DNA of 46,202 nucleotides from NCBI GenBank assembly GCA_049322335.1, contig JBMORL010000130.1, forward strand, positions 1 to 46,202, in the 5' to 3' direction. Numbering within the stretch: position 1 is the first letter of the stretch; each line of letters starts with the position of its first letter. Below the pieces are notes generated by a model, which saw nothing but the letters and a program-made list of their open reading frames with translations, had not been told where the DNA came from and did no database searches. Below are positions 34,443-42,412 of this stretch, one piece after another. The translations under genes and the position numbers were made by a program. Source of the DNA: JBMORL01 sp049322335. GTDB lineage: Bacteria; Bacteroidota; Bacteroidia; Flavobacteriales_D; UBA2798.

Positions 34443-34511
34443 TTACTCAACGCACTTTCGTGTGAGAATAAGCCACCAACCTTTTGAAAAGAATGTTTTT
34501 AAATTTTTCAT
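34443..34511 (-). CDS. trpL: trp leader peptide
   Basis: A 22-codon ORF missed by length filters, ATG 34511 to TAA 34445-34443. The peptide begins MKNLKTFFSKG, has tandem Trp at residues 12-13, and ends LILTRKCVE. Two adjacent Trp codons in such a short peptide directly upstream of a terminator and trpE are the classic mark of a leader peptide. A possible Bacteroidota -7 box TATTTTTG (34523-34516) ends just 4 bases before the ATG, which would make the transcript nearly leaderless; the true promoter is uncertain and could lie further up. The preceding gene ends 65 bases upstream. Confidence 0.85.
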   Translation of the reverse strand: MKNLKTFFSKGWWLILTRKCVE

Positions 34512-34575
34512 GAGTCAAAAATACAATTACTGCGAAAACGGGGATACCGGATTTTAGCGGTTTGCCCTACCCGAT

Positions 34576-35523
34576 TCACATAAGTACTCCCACCATCATC
34601 CTGCGATTATGCCTGCTTATATTTAATTCTATTTTATACGCTGCATCAGCCGCATCGCCTTTCAGAATTTTAGTGCCATCATGTTCTATCCTCGAAAGGC
34701 CTGAATCTGTGCTAATGAACACCTCTCCTCTTTTAAAAACTTCAGCCGGTATTTCCATTTTAAATTCCCCGCTCTTTTTCAGTTTTCTTTTCTTTACCGT
34801 TTTCATTTCCCCGTTTTCCATTACTTCGATCACCACAAATACATCCTTCATATTAATCTCCACATTCCCTTTATTTATCACCTTTCCCTTTATCTCATAT
34901 TTTTCCGGCTCTTTCGCCATTGTGCCTGAAACAAATTTCACCGATTTTTCACTTTTGTTCCCGGTTTCGGAAGCTACATAAAAAGTTTGCACTTCACCGG
35001 TTTCTTCCATGGTGATGGTATAGGAATGTAATTTAATTTCATCATGGAAATAAAAAACACATTTCCCATTCTCATCCGAAACCTGCCTGAATTCCTTTCC
35101 TTCGGTTTTTAATACCAGTTTTTTTCCGGGCATTGCATTTCCGTTTTTATCCGTAACAAAAACTTCAAGCGATTGCCTGGCTTCTTTTTGCTGAGTAATA
35201 TTTTCATCTGCAACTACCCGGGACGTTTCCTGTGCTGAAGCTAAAGCAGAAACGGATATCATTCCCGCTATAGCAGCAGCCTTTTTAAATAAAGAAAAAC
35301 CGGGTTTGTTTTTCTCCAGCAATTCATTCACTTTATCCAATTGATCCTCATAAAGCATCATGCAGGGTTTTCCATGATCACTGAAATACTGAAGAATTTC
35401 TTCTGCAGAAAAATTTCTGAAGTCGATAACGTGTTTCCGGCAACTGTTACAAAACCGGGCGCTGCCATCCTTTTTCATCTTTTTGATGTCTTCAGAACAG
35501 GTATTGTTTTTATTCAGCTTCAT
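34576..35523 (-). CDS. Membrane protein with cysteine-rich N-terminal domain and Ig-like repeat
   Basis: A protein of 315 residues from ATG 35523 (MKLNKNNTC). A longer frame to 35658 has no support and would overlap the divergent gene. Residues 9-35 carry a CSEDIKKM..RFCNSCRKHVIDF arrangement with three Cys, a small cysteine-rich domain seen at the N-terminus of many Bacteroidota carboxypeptidase-like regulatory proteins. A helix with SAEEILQYF follows, then a transmembrane segment (about 80-97, AAAIAGMISVSALASA). Outside are two beta-rich domains (SLEVFVTDKNGNAMPGKKLVLKTEG; YEIKGKVINKGNVEINMKD) of CnaB or carboxypeptidase-regulatory type. Role unknown. Confidence 0.7.
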   Translation of the reverse strand: MKLNKNNTCSEDIKKMKKDGSARFCNSCRKHVIDFRNFSAEEILQYFSDHGKPCMMLYEDQLDKVNELLEKNKPGFSLFKKAAAIAGMISVSALASAQETSRVVADENITQQKEARQSLEVFVTDKNGNAMPGKKLVLKTEGKEFRQVSDENGKCVFYFHDEIKLHSYTITMEETGEVQTFYVASETGNKSEKSVKFVSGTMAKEPEKYEIKGKVINKGNVEINMKDVFVVIEVMENGEMKTVKKRKLKKSGEFKMEIPAEVFKRGEVFISTDSGLSRIEHDGTKILKGDAADAAYKIELNISRHNRRMMVGVLM

Positions 35524-35648
35524 AGGAGGAGATGTGATATTTAGGATTTGAAATTTAGGATTTTTTCCGGAAAAAACAAGCGATACGGGATGAAAAACTG
35601 CGGATTTAACATTTTTCCTTACTTTTAAACACCAAAACCAAACTTTAC

Positions 35649-36791
35649 ATGCATACACACCAGTTGCACATCATTGTAGGCTGTGCAGATGCGCGCGATC
35701 TGAACCAGTTGCAGATAGATGTGATCAGGGATAAATCGGCTGAATTTGAAAAAAGAGGAATAAAAACAGAAGTACATGTGATTCGTGCTGCCGGTTCTTT
35801 TATTACACAGGATGTTTTCCAGGATATTCAATCTATTATTTTAAAAAGTCAGAAAGAGAACTATGCCCATTATCCGGATAACGAATATTATATCCATATT
35901 CAAACCCATGGTGATCTTACCGAAGATTCCAATCACGATTACCTGAGCCATATTTACGAAATGAATATCGTGGAAGGGTCGCCACTCAACTGCGGTATGC
36001 TGAAAGCTACGGGAGTTGGAGTGGAACTTGAACAGCTGATTGTAAAGGAACAGCTGGAATTCAAAACTTCTTCGGGAATAAAAAAAGTAGTTCATGATGA
36101 AGACATCCGCACATTGTTGAGTGAAGTATATGCTTATGATGGTTACCTGGCTGGCGACTGGATAAAAAGTATTGATTACCTGCGCACTCATCCCCGCTCA
36201 CAAAAAGCGAAAGTAGAAAAACTTATTCATTCCGATCCCGATTTAAAGCGGTTGAATATTAAAATCACAGCCGGAATTCTGGATTATTCCATTCATGCTT
36301 TGATTCGTCTTGATGATGGTGTTCCCGCAGTAGAATGGTGGGATGAAGTGCATCTTGAAATAAGAAAAAGAAACCAGCTTTCCAAAAACAAACTCGCCAA
36401 ACAAAATGAAGTACAGCAACCTTTGGCCGGCCTGTTGTGCACTTCCGATCCCCGTTCTACCTCCCGGTCGCTGGCCGCAAAATATTATATGCAGGAAAAA
36501 GGAATGGAACATCACGGAGAATACATTCCCAACACCATTTTCAATATCACCAGCGCATCATTTGATGTTCCCAATACTCCGTTCGGGCCTTATGTTATTG
36601 CAGGTTTCTTTTTTGCGGTGAAATATTTAAAACTAACCGACCAAATGATTCTGGGCCATGACTCCGAACAAACCCGGAGAATGATATTGAAAATAAAAAA
36701 TGATCCGATCATGGATCTCGTTTGCCGCCATTTTAAGGTAAATCTTATCCCGCTTAACCAGCTGGAAATTGAAAAATCGGTAGTGGTCTGA
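35649..36791 (+). CDS. Tandem beta-carbonic-anhydrase-like protein
   Basis: A 380-residue cytosolic protein without signal peptide. Two halves resemble beta-carbonic anhydrases. In the first, VGCADARDL (C12, D14, R16) matches the CxDxR zinc-ligand/dyad box, VIRAAGSF (44-51) the VIRNAG box, and H87 in QTHGDL and C115 in LNCGM would be the second and third ligands, although they are 28 residues apart instead of the usual three. In the second, LLCTSDPRS (C264, D267, R269), FNITSAS and FFAVKYLKLTDQMILGHDSEQ (320-341) keep the outline, but Cys of the HxxC box is lost. It could be a degenerate or structural CA, a CO2 sensor, or a diverged enzyme. Family reading by eye only. Confidence 0.5.
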   Translation: MHTHQLHIIVGCADARDLNQLQIDVIRDKSAEFEKRGIKTEVHVIRAAGSFITQDVFQDIQSIILKSQKENYAHYPDNEYYIHIQTHGDLTEDSNHDYLSHIYEMNIVEGSPLNCGMLKATGVGVELEQLIVKEQLEFKTSSGIKKVVHDEDIRTLLSEVYAYDGYLAGDWIKSIDYLRTHPRSQKAKVEKLIHSDPDLKRLNIKITAGILDYSIHALIRLDDGVPAVEWWDEVHLEIRKRNQLSKNKLAKQNEVQQPLAGLLCTSDPRSTSRSLAAKYYMQEKGMEHHGEYIPNTIFNITSASFDVPNTPFGPYVIAGFFFAVKYLKLTDQMILGHDSEQTRRMILKIKNDPIMDLVCRHFKVNLIPLNQLEIEKSVVV

Positions 36792-36940
36792 CCGTTCCCT
36801 CAGAGAAAACGCCCATTTACCTTGCCGAAAGGGAAAAATCACCGGTTTCATCTTAAAAAACCAATGATTCGCCTGAATTTGATCCGGATTAATTTAAAAA
36901 ACAACGGTGAATCCCTATCTTAACCGAAAATTTTGTTGCA

Positions 36941-39900
36941 ATGATCAAACGGGGATTGATTTTTTATTTTTGTTTTTCTGTTTTTACTTCCGTTTCCTAT
37001 TCCCAGTCACAGGAATGGTATGAAAACATGAACGACCGTTCAGTAAATTTTTATGAAGTGCAGGAAGCCTTTAACGAATACTGGGAAGGCCGCGAAATTG
37101 AAAAAGGAAAAGGATGGAAGCAATTTAAACGCTGGGAATATTTCTGGGAACAACGCCTTTATCCTTCGGGTGAGAGAGTAAATCCTGCCATTACTTATTT
37201 CGAATACCAAAATTACATTTCACAACATCCGCAACTGAGAGCAACTAACGGTTCGTGGACATATACAGGAAACACTTCTGTTCCCACCAATGCAGGAGGA
37301 GCCGGCCGGGTAAATTGCATTGCTTTCGATCCTGATAACAATAACATTATTTATGCCGGAACCCCTGTTGGAGGAATATGGAAATCCACCAATGGAGGAA
37401 CTTCATGGAGCACTGTAACCGATCAATTACCCACATTGGGAGTTTCCACCATTGCGGTAAATCCGGATAGTGCAAATGTGATCTATGCCGGCACCGGTGA
37501 CCACGATGCAGGTGATTCCTACAGCATTGGTGTATTGAAATCAACAGATGCCGGTGCCACATGGAATCTCACGAGCCTTACTTTCCAGGTACAAAGCGGA
37601 GCTACCGTAAACAAAATTCTTATCGATCCTTCCAATACCAACATTATTATTGCTGCTACCAATTCGGGAACATTCAGAAGTATTGATGCAGGAAACACCT
37701 GGAGTATTGTTTTATCAGGAAATGCACGCGATATCGAATTTAAACCCGATGACCCGAATATTGTTTACGCGATAAAAAGCAACAGTTTTTACCGTTCAGT
37801 AAATAACGGACAAAGTTTTTCAATTGTTAGCGGAACCGGGTTCCCTTCGCAAACTAACCTAAGCCGGGTTGCTATTGCTGTTACTCCGGCTAATCCCAAC
37901 TATGTCTATGTATTGGCCGGCAAAAGCGTTTCCAATGGTTTCCATGGGTTGTATCGTTCGGCTGATGCGGGTTTAACTTTTAGCATGCGTTCTGATTATC
38001 CCAATATCATGGGATGGGAAAATGACGGAAGTGATAACGGAGGACAAGCCTGGTATGATATCGCCATTGCCGTTTCACCTACCAATGCCGAAGTGGTGTA
38101 TTGCGGTGGAGTAAATATATGGAAATCCACTAACGGAGGAAGCCAATGGAACATTGTGGGACACTGGACCGGAAGTGGTGCACCCTATGTTCATGCTGAT
38201 CATCACGCGCTCGAATTCCAGGTTGCCACAGGAAATTTGTTTGACGGATGTGACGGTGGAGTTTTTAAAACCACCAACGGAGGAACTTCATGGAGCGACC
38301 TCAGTAATAATCTCGAAATCTCACAAATCTATCGCCTCGGCACTTCACTAACGGATGTGGACAGAATCATTACCGGACTACAGGATAACGGAACAACTTT
38401 ACGTACTGCCGGAAACAACTGGAGAAGAGTAATGGGCGGTGATGGAATGGAGTGCATCATCAGCCATACCGATTCCATGACGATGTATGCTGAATATTAT
38501 TACGGAAATATCAGAAAATCCACCAACGGGGGAAATAATTTTAATACCATTGTAGGATCTAACGGTTCGGGGGTTGATGAACAAGGCCCGTGGGTAACGC
38601 CTTATATTATGCATCCTGCCAATTCCAATACCCTGCTTGTTGGAAAATCCCAGATCTACCGCAGTACCAACGGAGGAAATTCCTGGCAGCAATTAAGTAC
38701 TATTCCGGGAGGAAATTCCACACAGTTTGTGCATCTTGCCTATGCCCCTTCCAATACCAACGTTATTTATGCTGTAAAAAGAGATGCTGTATATGTTACC
38801 ACCAACAGCGGTGCCACGTGGACCAATGTTTCAGCCAATCTTCCTAACCTCTATATCACATACGTAGCTGTAAGCAATACCGATCCCAACCAGGCTTATA
38901 TTACTTTTTCGGGATACAATGCCGCCAGCAAAGTATATTTTACCAATAACGGTGGGGTAACGTGGACCAACTATACCACAGGTTTGCCCAATGTACCGGC
39001 TAATTGTATCACTTATCAAAACAATACCAATGATGGCGTTTACGTTGGTACGGATATAGGCGTTTATTACCGTAATGGAAGCATGAGTCAATGGGAATAT
39101 TTTTCCAACGGGCTTCCCAATACCGTGGTAAACGAACTGGAGATTCATTATCCTTCCGGAAAAATACGTGCCGCCACTTATGGAAGAGGCGTCTGGGAAT
39201 CGTCATTGTATTCCAATGTTCAAAATGATCTTTCGCTTTCTGCTATCCATCAGCCAAGGGGAATAGAATGCCAGCCACAATTTGCTCCTGAAATTACTTT
39301 CACCAATGCAGGTGACAATACCATCACTTCGGCAGTTATTGGTTTTTATACCGATAATAACCCGGTTCAGTATTATAACTGGTCGGGGACTTTAGCATCA
39401 GGAGAATCAGAAACCGTAATGCTCCCTTCTGCCACAGCCACCAATGGCGCACATACCTTTACCGCCTTCACCACTTTGCCCAACAACGGACTTGATACCA
39501 TCCCTTCCAACGACTCGATGACAGTGAATTTTACTTTTTCTTCAACGGCATTTCCTCTTACGCTGGATATGCAGCTGGATTGTTTTGGTGAAGAAACCGG
39601 CTGGGAAATTACCGATGGGGCTTCAGCAGTTATCTATACTATTCCGGCAGCAACCTATCCCGGAAATACTTCTGACCCTAATTTAAACGGAACGATTATT
39701 TCTGATAAAATATGCCTTGAAACGGGATGTTATGATTTTACCATCACTGATACTCAAGGTAACGGGCTTAACGGCACATCAGCAGGTTGTGGTATCAACG
39801 GAGATTACGAAATGAGTTTTGCTGATGGTTCCCTGGCGTTTGAAAATTCCATTGCCAACGGAAATTTTGGTGCTTCTGCTACTCACCCCTTTTGTGTAGC

Positions 39901-41341
39901 GTCACAATATTATTCCGACTTTTCAGCTTCCCCGCGCGAGATTTGCGAGGGCGACTCTATTTCATTTTTTGATGCCAGCGCCAGCGGAACCAATTCATGG
40001 AACTGGATCATCACCGGGCCCGATACGCTAAATTCTTCCTTGCAAAACCCATCCTTCACATTCATGGTTGCAGGAAACTACAATGTGATGCTCATCAGCG
40101 GAGACGGTTCCAATACCGACACTACGGTTTATTCCGCTTATATTACCGTTAACAGTACTCCCCAGATGACCGCTACAGTATATGATGTATTGTGCAACGG
40201 GGATCTTAGCGGAAAGGTGGTTCCCGTTATAACGGGGGGAACATTGCCGTTCATCTACAACTGGTCAGAAGGGTCGGTAGCCGACTCTTTGGAAAATGTA
40301 GGGGCGGGCAACTACTCACTGCTTCTTACAGATGTAAATGGTTGTTCTGCCTCTCTTGCTTCCACCATTACAGAACCCACGCCTTTCCTCTCCACTGCTA
40401 CTGCCACTGATGCAGATTGTGGTTTTACCAATGGAATCGGATCTGTAATCTATTCAGGTGGCGTAGCTCCCTATTCCGTTTTATGGTCGAACGGTGATAA
40501 CACCGACAGCATTACAGGCCTTCAGATAGGAACTTACCTGGTTTCTATAACAGATGCCAACAATTGTGTGAATAATCATACTATTGAAATTATTAATCCC
40601 AACGCTCCCCAAATCACTTCGGTGAATACAGACGAAACCTGCACCGGGCTTTGCAATGGGTCGGTAACCGCCACCTATCTTGGAGGAGGAACAGGGCCGG
40701 TTACTTTCAGCTGGTCGGCATTGGGCAGCAACCTGGCTTATACCGGTGTTTGCCCGGGAAAATACGTCATCATTGCTATAGACAGCCTGGGTTGTATGGA
40801 TACGGATACTGCCGATGTGGATGCCGGTGACGATTTTCCTGTAGCCTCAGCCGTTCCGAATGACACCGTAGTGGCCACCAATTTTAGTGTGATTTTCGTT
40901 AATACTTCTACCGGTGCCAATAATTATTACTGGGATTTTGGAGATGGTTTCGACTCCAACCTGAGCAGCGCCACCCACCAATATGCCAATGAAGGAACCT
41001 ATATAGTGATGATGATTGCCTATAACGGAACCTGCAGCGATACGGTATATTTTACTGTGATTGTAGATAATATTTTATCAGGCATCAATGCGCCCACCGC
41101 AGTTGAACAGCTGAGAATATACCCCAACCCTACCGAAGATTATTTTGTATTTGATTTTGGCACAACGGAAACCGAAGCAGCTATTACCTTTTATGACGCT
41201 ATGGGAAAAGTCGTTCTTACCGGTTTTAACAAAAAACAGAAGATTTTTCCGATACCCGTCCATCACCTGGCTCCGGGAATTTACCACGTAACGGTTAAAA
41301 TAGACGACCACCTGCTGGCCCGGAAACTGGTAGTGAAATAA
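36941..41341 (+). CDS. Large BNR-propeller/PKD/SprB-repeat protein with T9SS type A tail
   Basis: A 1466-residue secreted protein. Signal peptide about 1-21 (ending SYSQS). Residues 95-760 are a series of sortilin-like BNR blades (GGIWKSTNGGTSWS, GVLKSTDAGATWN, DGGVFKTTNGGTSWSD) that form one or two propellers. About 763-850 is a CARDB-like domain, 870-985 a domain with the pattern CYDFTITDTQGNGL. A PKD domain is at 990-1075, about three SprB-type repeats at 1080-1290, then PKD with YYWDFGDGF (1300-1375), and a Por sorting tail (1390-1466; YPNPTEDYFVFDF, LAPGIYHVTVKI). SprB repeats belong to gliding adhesins. It is followed by the porP gene, a frequent arrangement for T9SS adhesins. Confidence 0.9.
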   Translation: MIKRGLIFYFCFSVFTSVSYSQSQEWYENMNDRSVNFYEVQEAFNEYWEGREIEKGKGWKQFKRWEYFWEQRLYPSGERVNPAITYFEYQNYISQHPQLRATNGSWTYTGNTSVPTNAGGAGRVNCIAFDPDNNNIIYAGTPVGGIWKSTNGGTSWSTVTDQLPTLGVSTIAVNPDSANVIYAGTGDHDAGDSYSIGVLKSTDAGATWNLTSLTFQVQSGATVNKILIDPSNTNIIIAATNSGTFRSIDAGNTWSIVLSGNARDIEFKPDDPNIVYAIKSNSFYRSVNNGQSFSIVSGTGFPSQTNLSRVAIAVTPANPNYVYVLAGKSVSNGFHGLYRSADAGLTFSMRSDYPNIMGWENDGSDNGGQAWYDIAIAVSPTNAEVVYCGGVNIWKSTNGGSQWNIVGHWTGSGAPYVHADHHALEFQVATGNLFDGCDGGVFKTTNGGTSWSDLSNNLEISQIYRLGTSLTDVDRIITGLQDNGTTLRTAGNNWRRVMGGDGMECIISHTDSMTMYAEYYYGNIRKSTNGGNNFNTIVGSNGSGVDEQGPWVTPYIMHPANSNTLLVGKSQIYRSTNGGNSWQQLSTIPGGNSTQFVHLAYAPSNTNVIYAVKRDAVYVTTNSGATWTNVSANLPNLYITYVAVSNTDPNQAYITFSGYNAASKVYFTNNGGVTWTNYTTGLPNVPANCITYQNNTNDGVYVGTDIGVYYRNGSMSQWEYFSNGLPNTVVNELEIHYPSGKIRAATYGRGVWESSLYSNVQNDLSLSAIHQPRGIECQPQFAPEITFTNAGDNTITSAVIGFYTDNNPVQYYNWSGTLASGESETVMLPSATATNGAHTFTAFTTLPNNGLDTIPSNDSMTVNFTFSSTAFPLTLDMQLDCFGEETGWEITDGASAVIYTIPAATYPGNTSDPNLNGTIISDKICLETGCYDFTITDTQGNGLNGTSAGCGINGDYEMSFADGSLAFENSIANGNFGASATHPFCVASQYYSDFSASPREICEGDSISFFDASASGTNSWNWIITGPDTLNSSLQNPSFTFMVAGNYNVMLISGDGSNTDTTVYSAYITVNSTPQMTATVYDVLCNGDLSGKVVPVITGGTLPFIYNWSEGSVADSLENVGAGNYSLLLTDVNGCSASLASTITEPTPFLSTATATDADCGFTNGIGSVIYSGGVAPYSVLWSNGDNTDSITGLQIGTYLVSITDANNCVNNHTIEIINPNAPQITSVNTDETCTGLCNGSVTATYLGGGTGPVTFSWSALGSNLAYTGVCPGKYVIIAIDSLGCMDTDTADVDAGDDFPVASAVPNDTVVATNFSVIFVNTSTGANNYYWDFGDGFDSNLSSATHQYANEGTYIVMMIAYNGTCSDTVYFTVIVDNILSGINAPTAVEQLRIYPNPTEDYFVFDFGTTETEAAITFYDAMGKVVLTGFNKKQKIFPIPVHHLAPGIYHVTVKIDDHLLARKLVVK

Positions 41342-41345
41342 CCCT

Positions 41346-41376
41346 TTGGTTTTCATTCCCGTTTTTACTATCTTTA
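41346..41376 (+). promoter_or_regulatory. Candidate Bacteroidota promoter for porP
   Basis: TTG (41346-41348), a 20-base spacer, and TATCTTTA (41369-41376), one base from TAnnTTTG, followed 20 bases later by the GTG start of the porP gene. The same -7 box is seen before parA. Confidence 0.45.
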
Positions 41377-41395
41377 ACAGTAGAAACGCTGAAAA

Positions 41396-42412
41396 GTGAG
41401 ACCCATTTATCTGTACACAGCCGTATTTTTTGTGTTTTTTGCGCTTCCTTTGAGTGCACAGGACATCCATTATTCGCAATTTGATTACTCCATGCTCAAC
41501 CTCAATCCCGCACATACGGGTTTGTTTGACGGAGACTATCGCCTGAACGCCAACCAGCGTACGCAATGGAAATCGGTTACTGTTCCTTTTTCTACTTTTT
41601 CTATAGCTGCTGATGCCAGCCAACCGTTAGAAAAGGAAAATTGGGGCGCGGGCGTAGTGGTTAATCATGATATTGCCGGTGATTCGCGTTTCAGGACTTT
41701 CCAGTTCAATTTTACAGGAAGTTATTTTTTTAAGCTAAAGGCTGATACCACCCAAAAACTTTCATTCGGAATGATGGCGGGCATTACCAACCGAAACCTC
41801 AATTACGATGCTCTGTATTTCGACAACCAGTATGACGGCTTGCAATATGATCCATCGCTGCCCACACAGGAAACTTTTTCAAGGGAAAGCCGGTTTTATA
41901 TGAATCTCCAGTTGGGCGCCATCTATCACAAAACCCTCGGCAGCCGGAAATTTGTGATGGGAGGAATTACACTGGCCAACATTTTAAAACCCAAACAAAG
42001 TTATTTTGACGTGAACACCATTAAACTCGACCGCAGGTTTGATTTTCATGCCAGCGCACAGTTTCCCATTAATGAAACTTTCGAGATAATACCATCCGTA
42101 TTGGTTCAGTTCCAGGGAAAATACAATGAGATTATTGCAGGTTCGCAACTGCGTTATATTCTCGTAAATGAGAAAGGTGTTTACCGCGCCCTCCGCGGAG
42201 GCGCTTTTTACCGTAATAAAGATGCCGTTTTTTTGAATGTGGGATTTGAAATGGACAATAAATGGACGGCAGCCGTAAGTTACGACATCAACCTCTCTGA
42301 CCTCATTCCGGCCAGTAACCGGAGAGGCGGATTGGAATTCTCGCTTATTTATATTTTGGATGTATTTAACCCGAAAAGAATCCAGCACCGTGTCTGCCCG
42401 AATTACATCTAA
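41396..42412 (+). CDS. porP: PorP/SprF-family type IX secretion outer-membrane protein
   Basis: A 338-residue outer-membrane protein starting with GTG. The signal peptide ends near PLSAQ. The PorP/SprF signature is present: YSQFDYSMLNLNPAHTGLFDGDYRLNANQRTQW at the N-terminus, repeated beta-strands (SYFFKLKADTTQKLSFGMMAG; LGAIYHKTLGSRKFVMGGITLANI), and a terminal strand GGLEFSLIYIL. Members bind or export T9SS cargo adhesins such as SprB, together with OmpA-like partners. It follows the BNR/SprB-repeat protein by 54 bp and its end overlaps the OmpA-like gene, so these three probably make one export unit. Confidence 0.9.
   Translation: MRPIYLYTAVFFVFFALPLSAQDIHYSQFDYSMLNLNPAHTGLFDGDYRLNANQRTQWKSVTVPFSTFSIAADASQPLEKENWGAGVVVNHDIAGDSRFRTFQFNFTGSYFFKLKADTTQKLSFGMMAGITNRNLNYDALYFDNQYDGLQYDPSLPTQETFSRESRFYMNLQLGAIYHKTLGSRKFVMGGITLANILKPKQSYFDVNTIKLDRRFDFHASAQFPINETFEIIPSVLVQFQGKYNEIIAGSQLRYILVNEKGVYRALRGGAFYRNKDAVFLNVGFEMDNKWTAAVSYDINLSDLIPASNRRGGLEFSLIYILDVFNPKRIQHRVCPNYI

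Larger units (their letters stand above)
34386..34511 (-). promoter_or_regulatory. trp operon ribosome-mediated attenuator
   Basis: The region holds a short leader ORF with two Trp codons (34478-34473), an early hairpin, and the terminator. The 1:2 hairpin has arms GCTTA..CTCA (34473-34463) and TGAG-TAAGC (34449-34441) plus an inner CAC/GTG stem (34462-34453) closed by a GAAA tetraloop. The end of arm 2 (GUAAGCU, 34446-34440) can pair with GGCUUGU of terminator arm 3 (34415-34409), giving a short antiterminator. If charged tRNA-Trp is scarce, a ribosome stalled at the Trp pair would cover arm 1 and free arm 2. Pairings were made by eye. Confidence 0.75.

Noticed and set aside
34512..34575. 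Clear trp promoter with -33 TTG
   Set aside because: Only the TATTTTTG box next to the leader ATG was found, without a TTG partner at 17-23 bases; its role stays open.
35524..35658. Longer start of the Cys-rich membrane protein
   Set aside because: It would overlap the divergent gene start and has no similarity to the family N-terminus, which begins near MKLNKNNTC.
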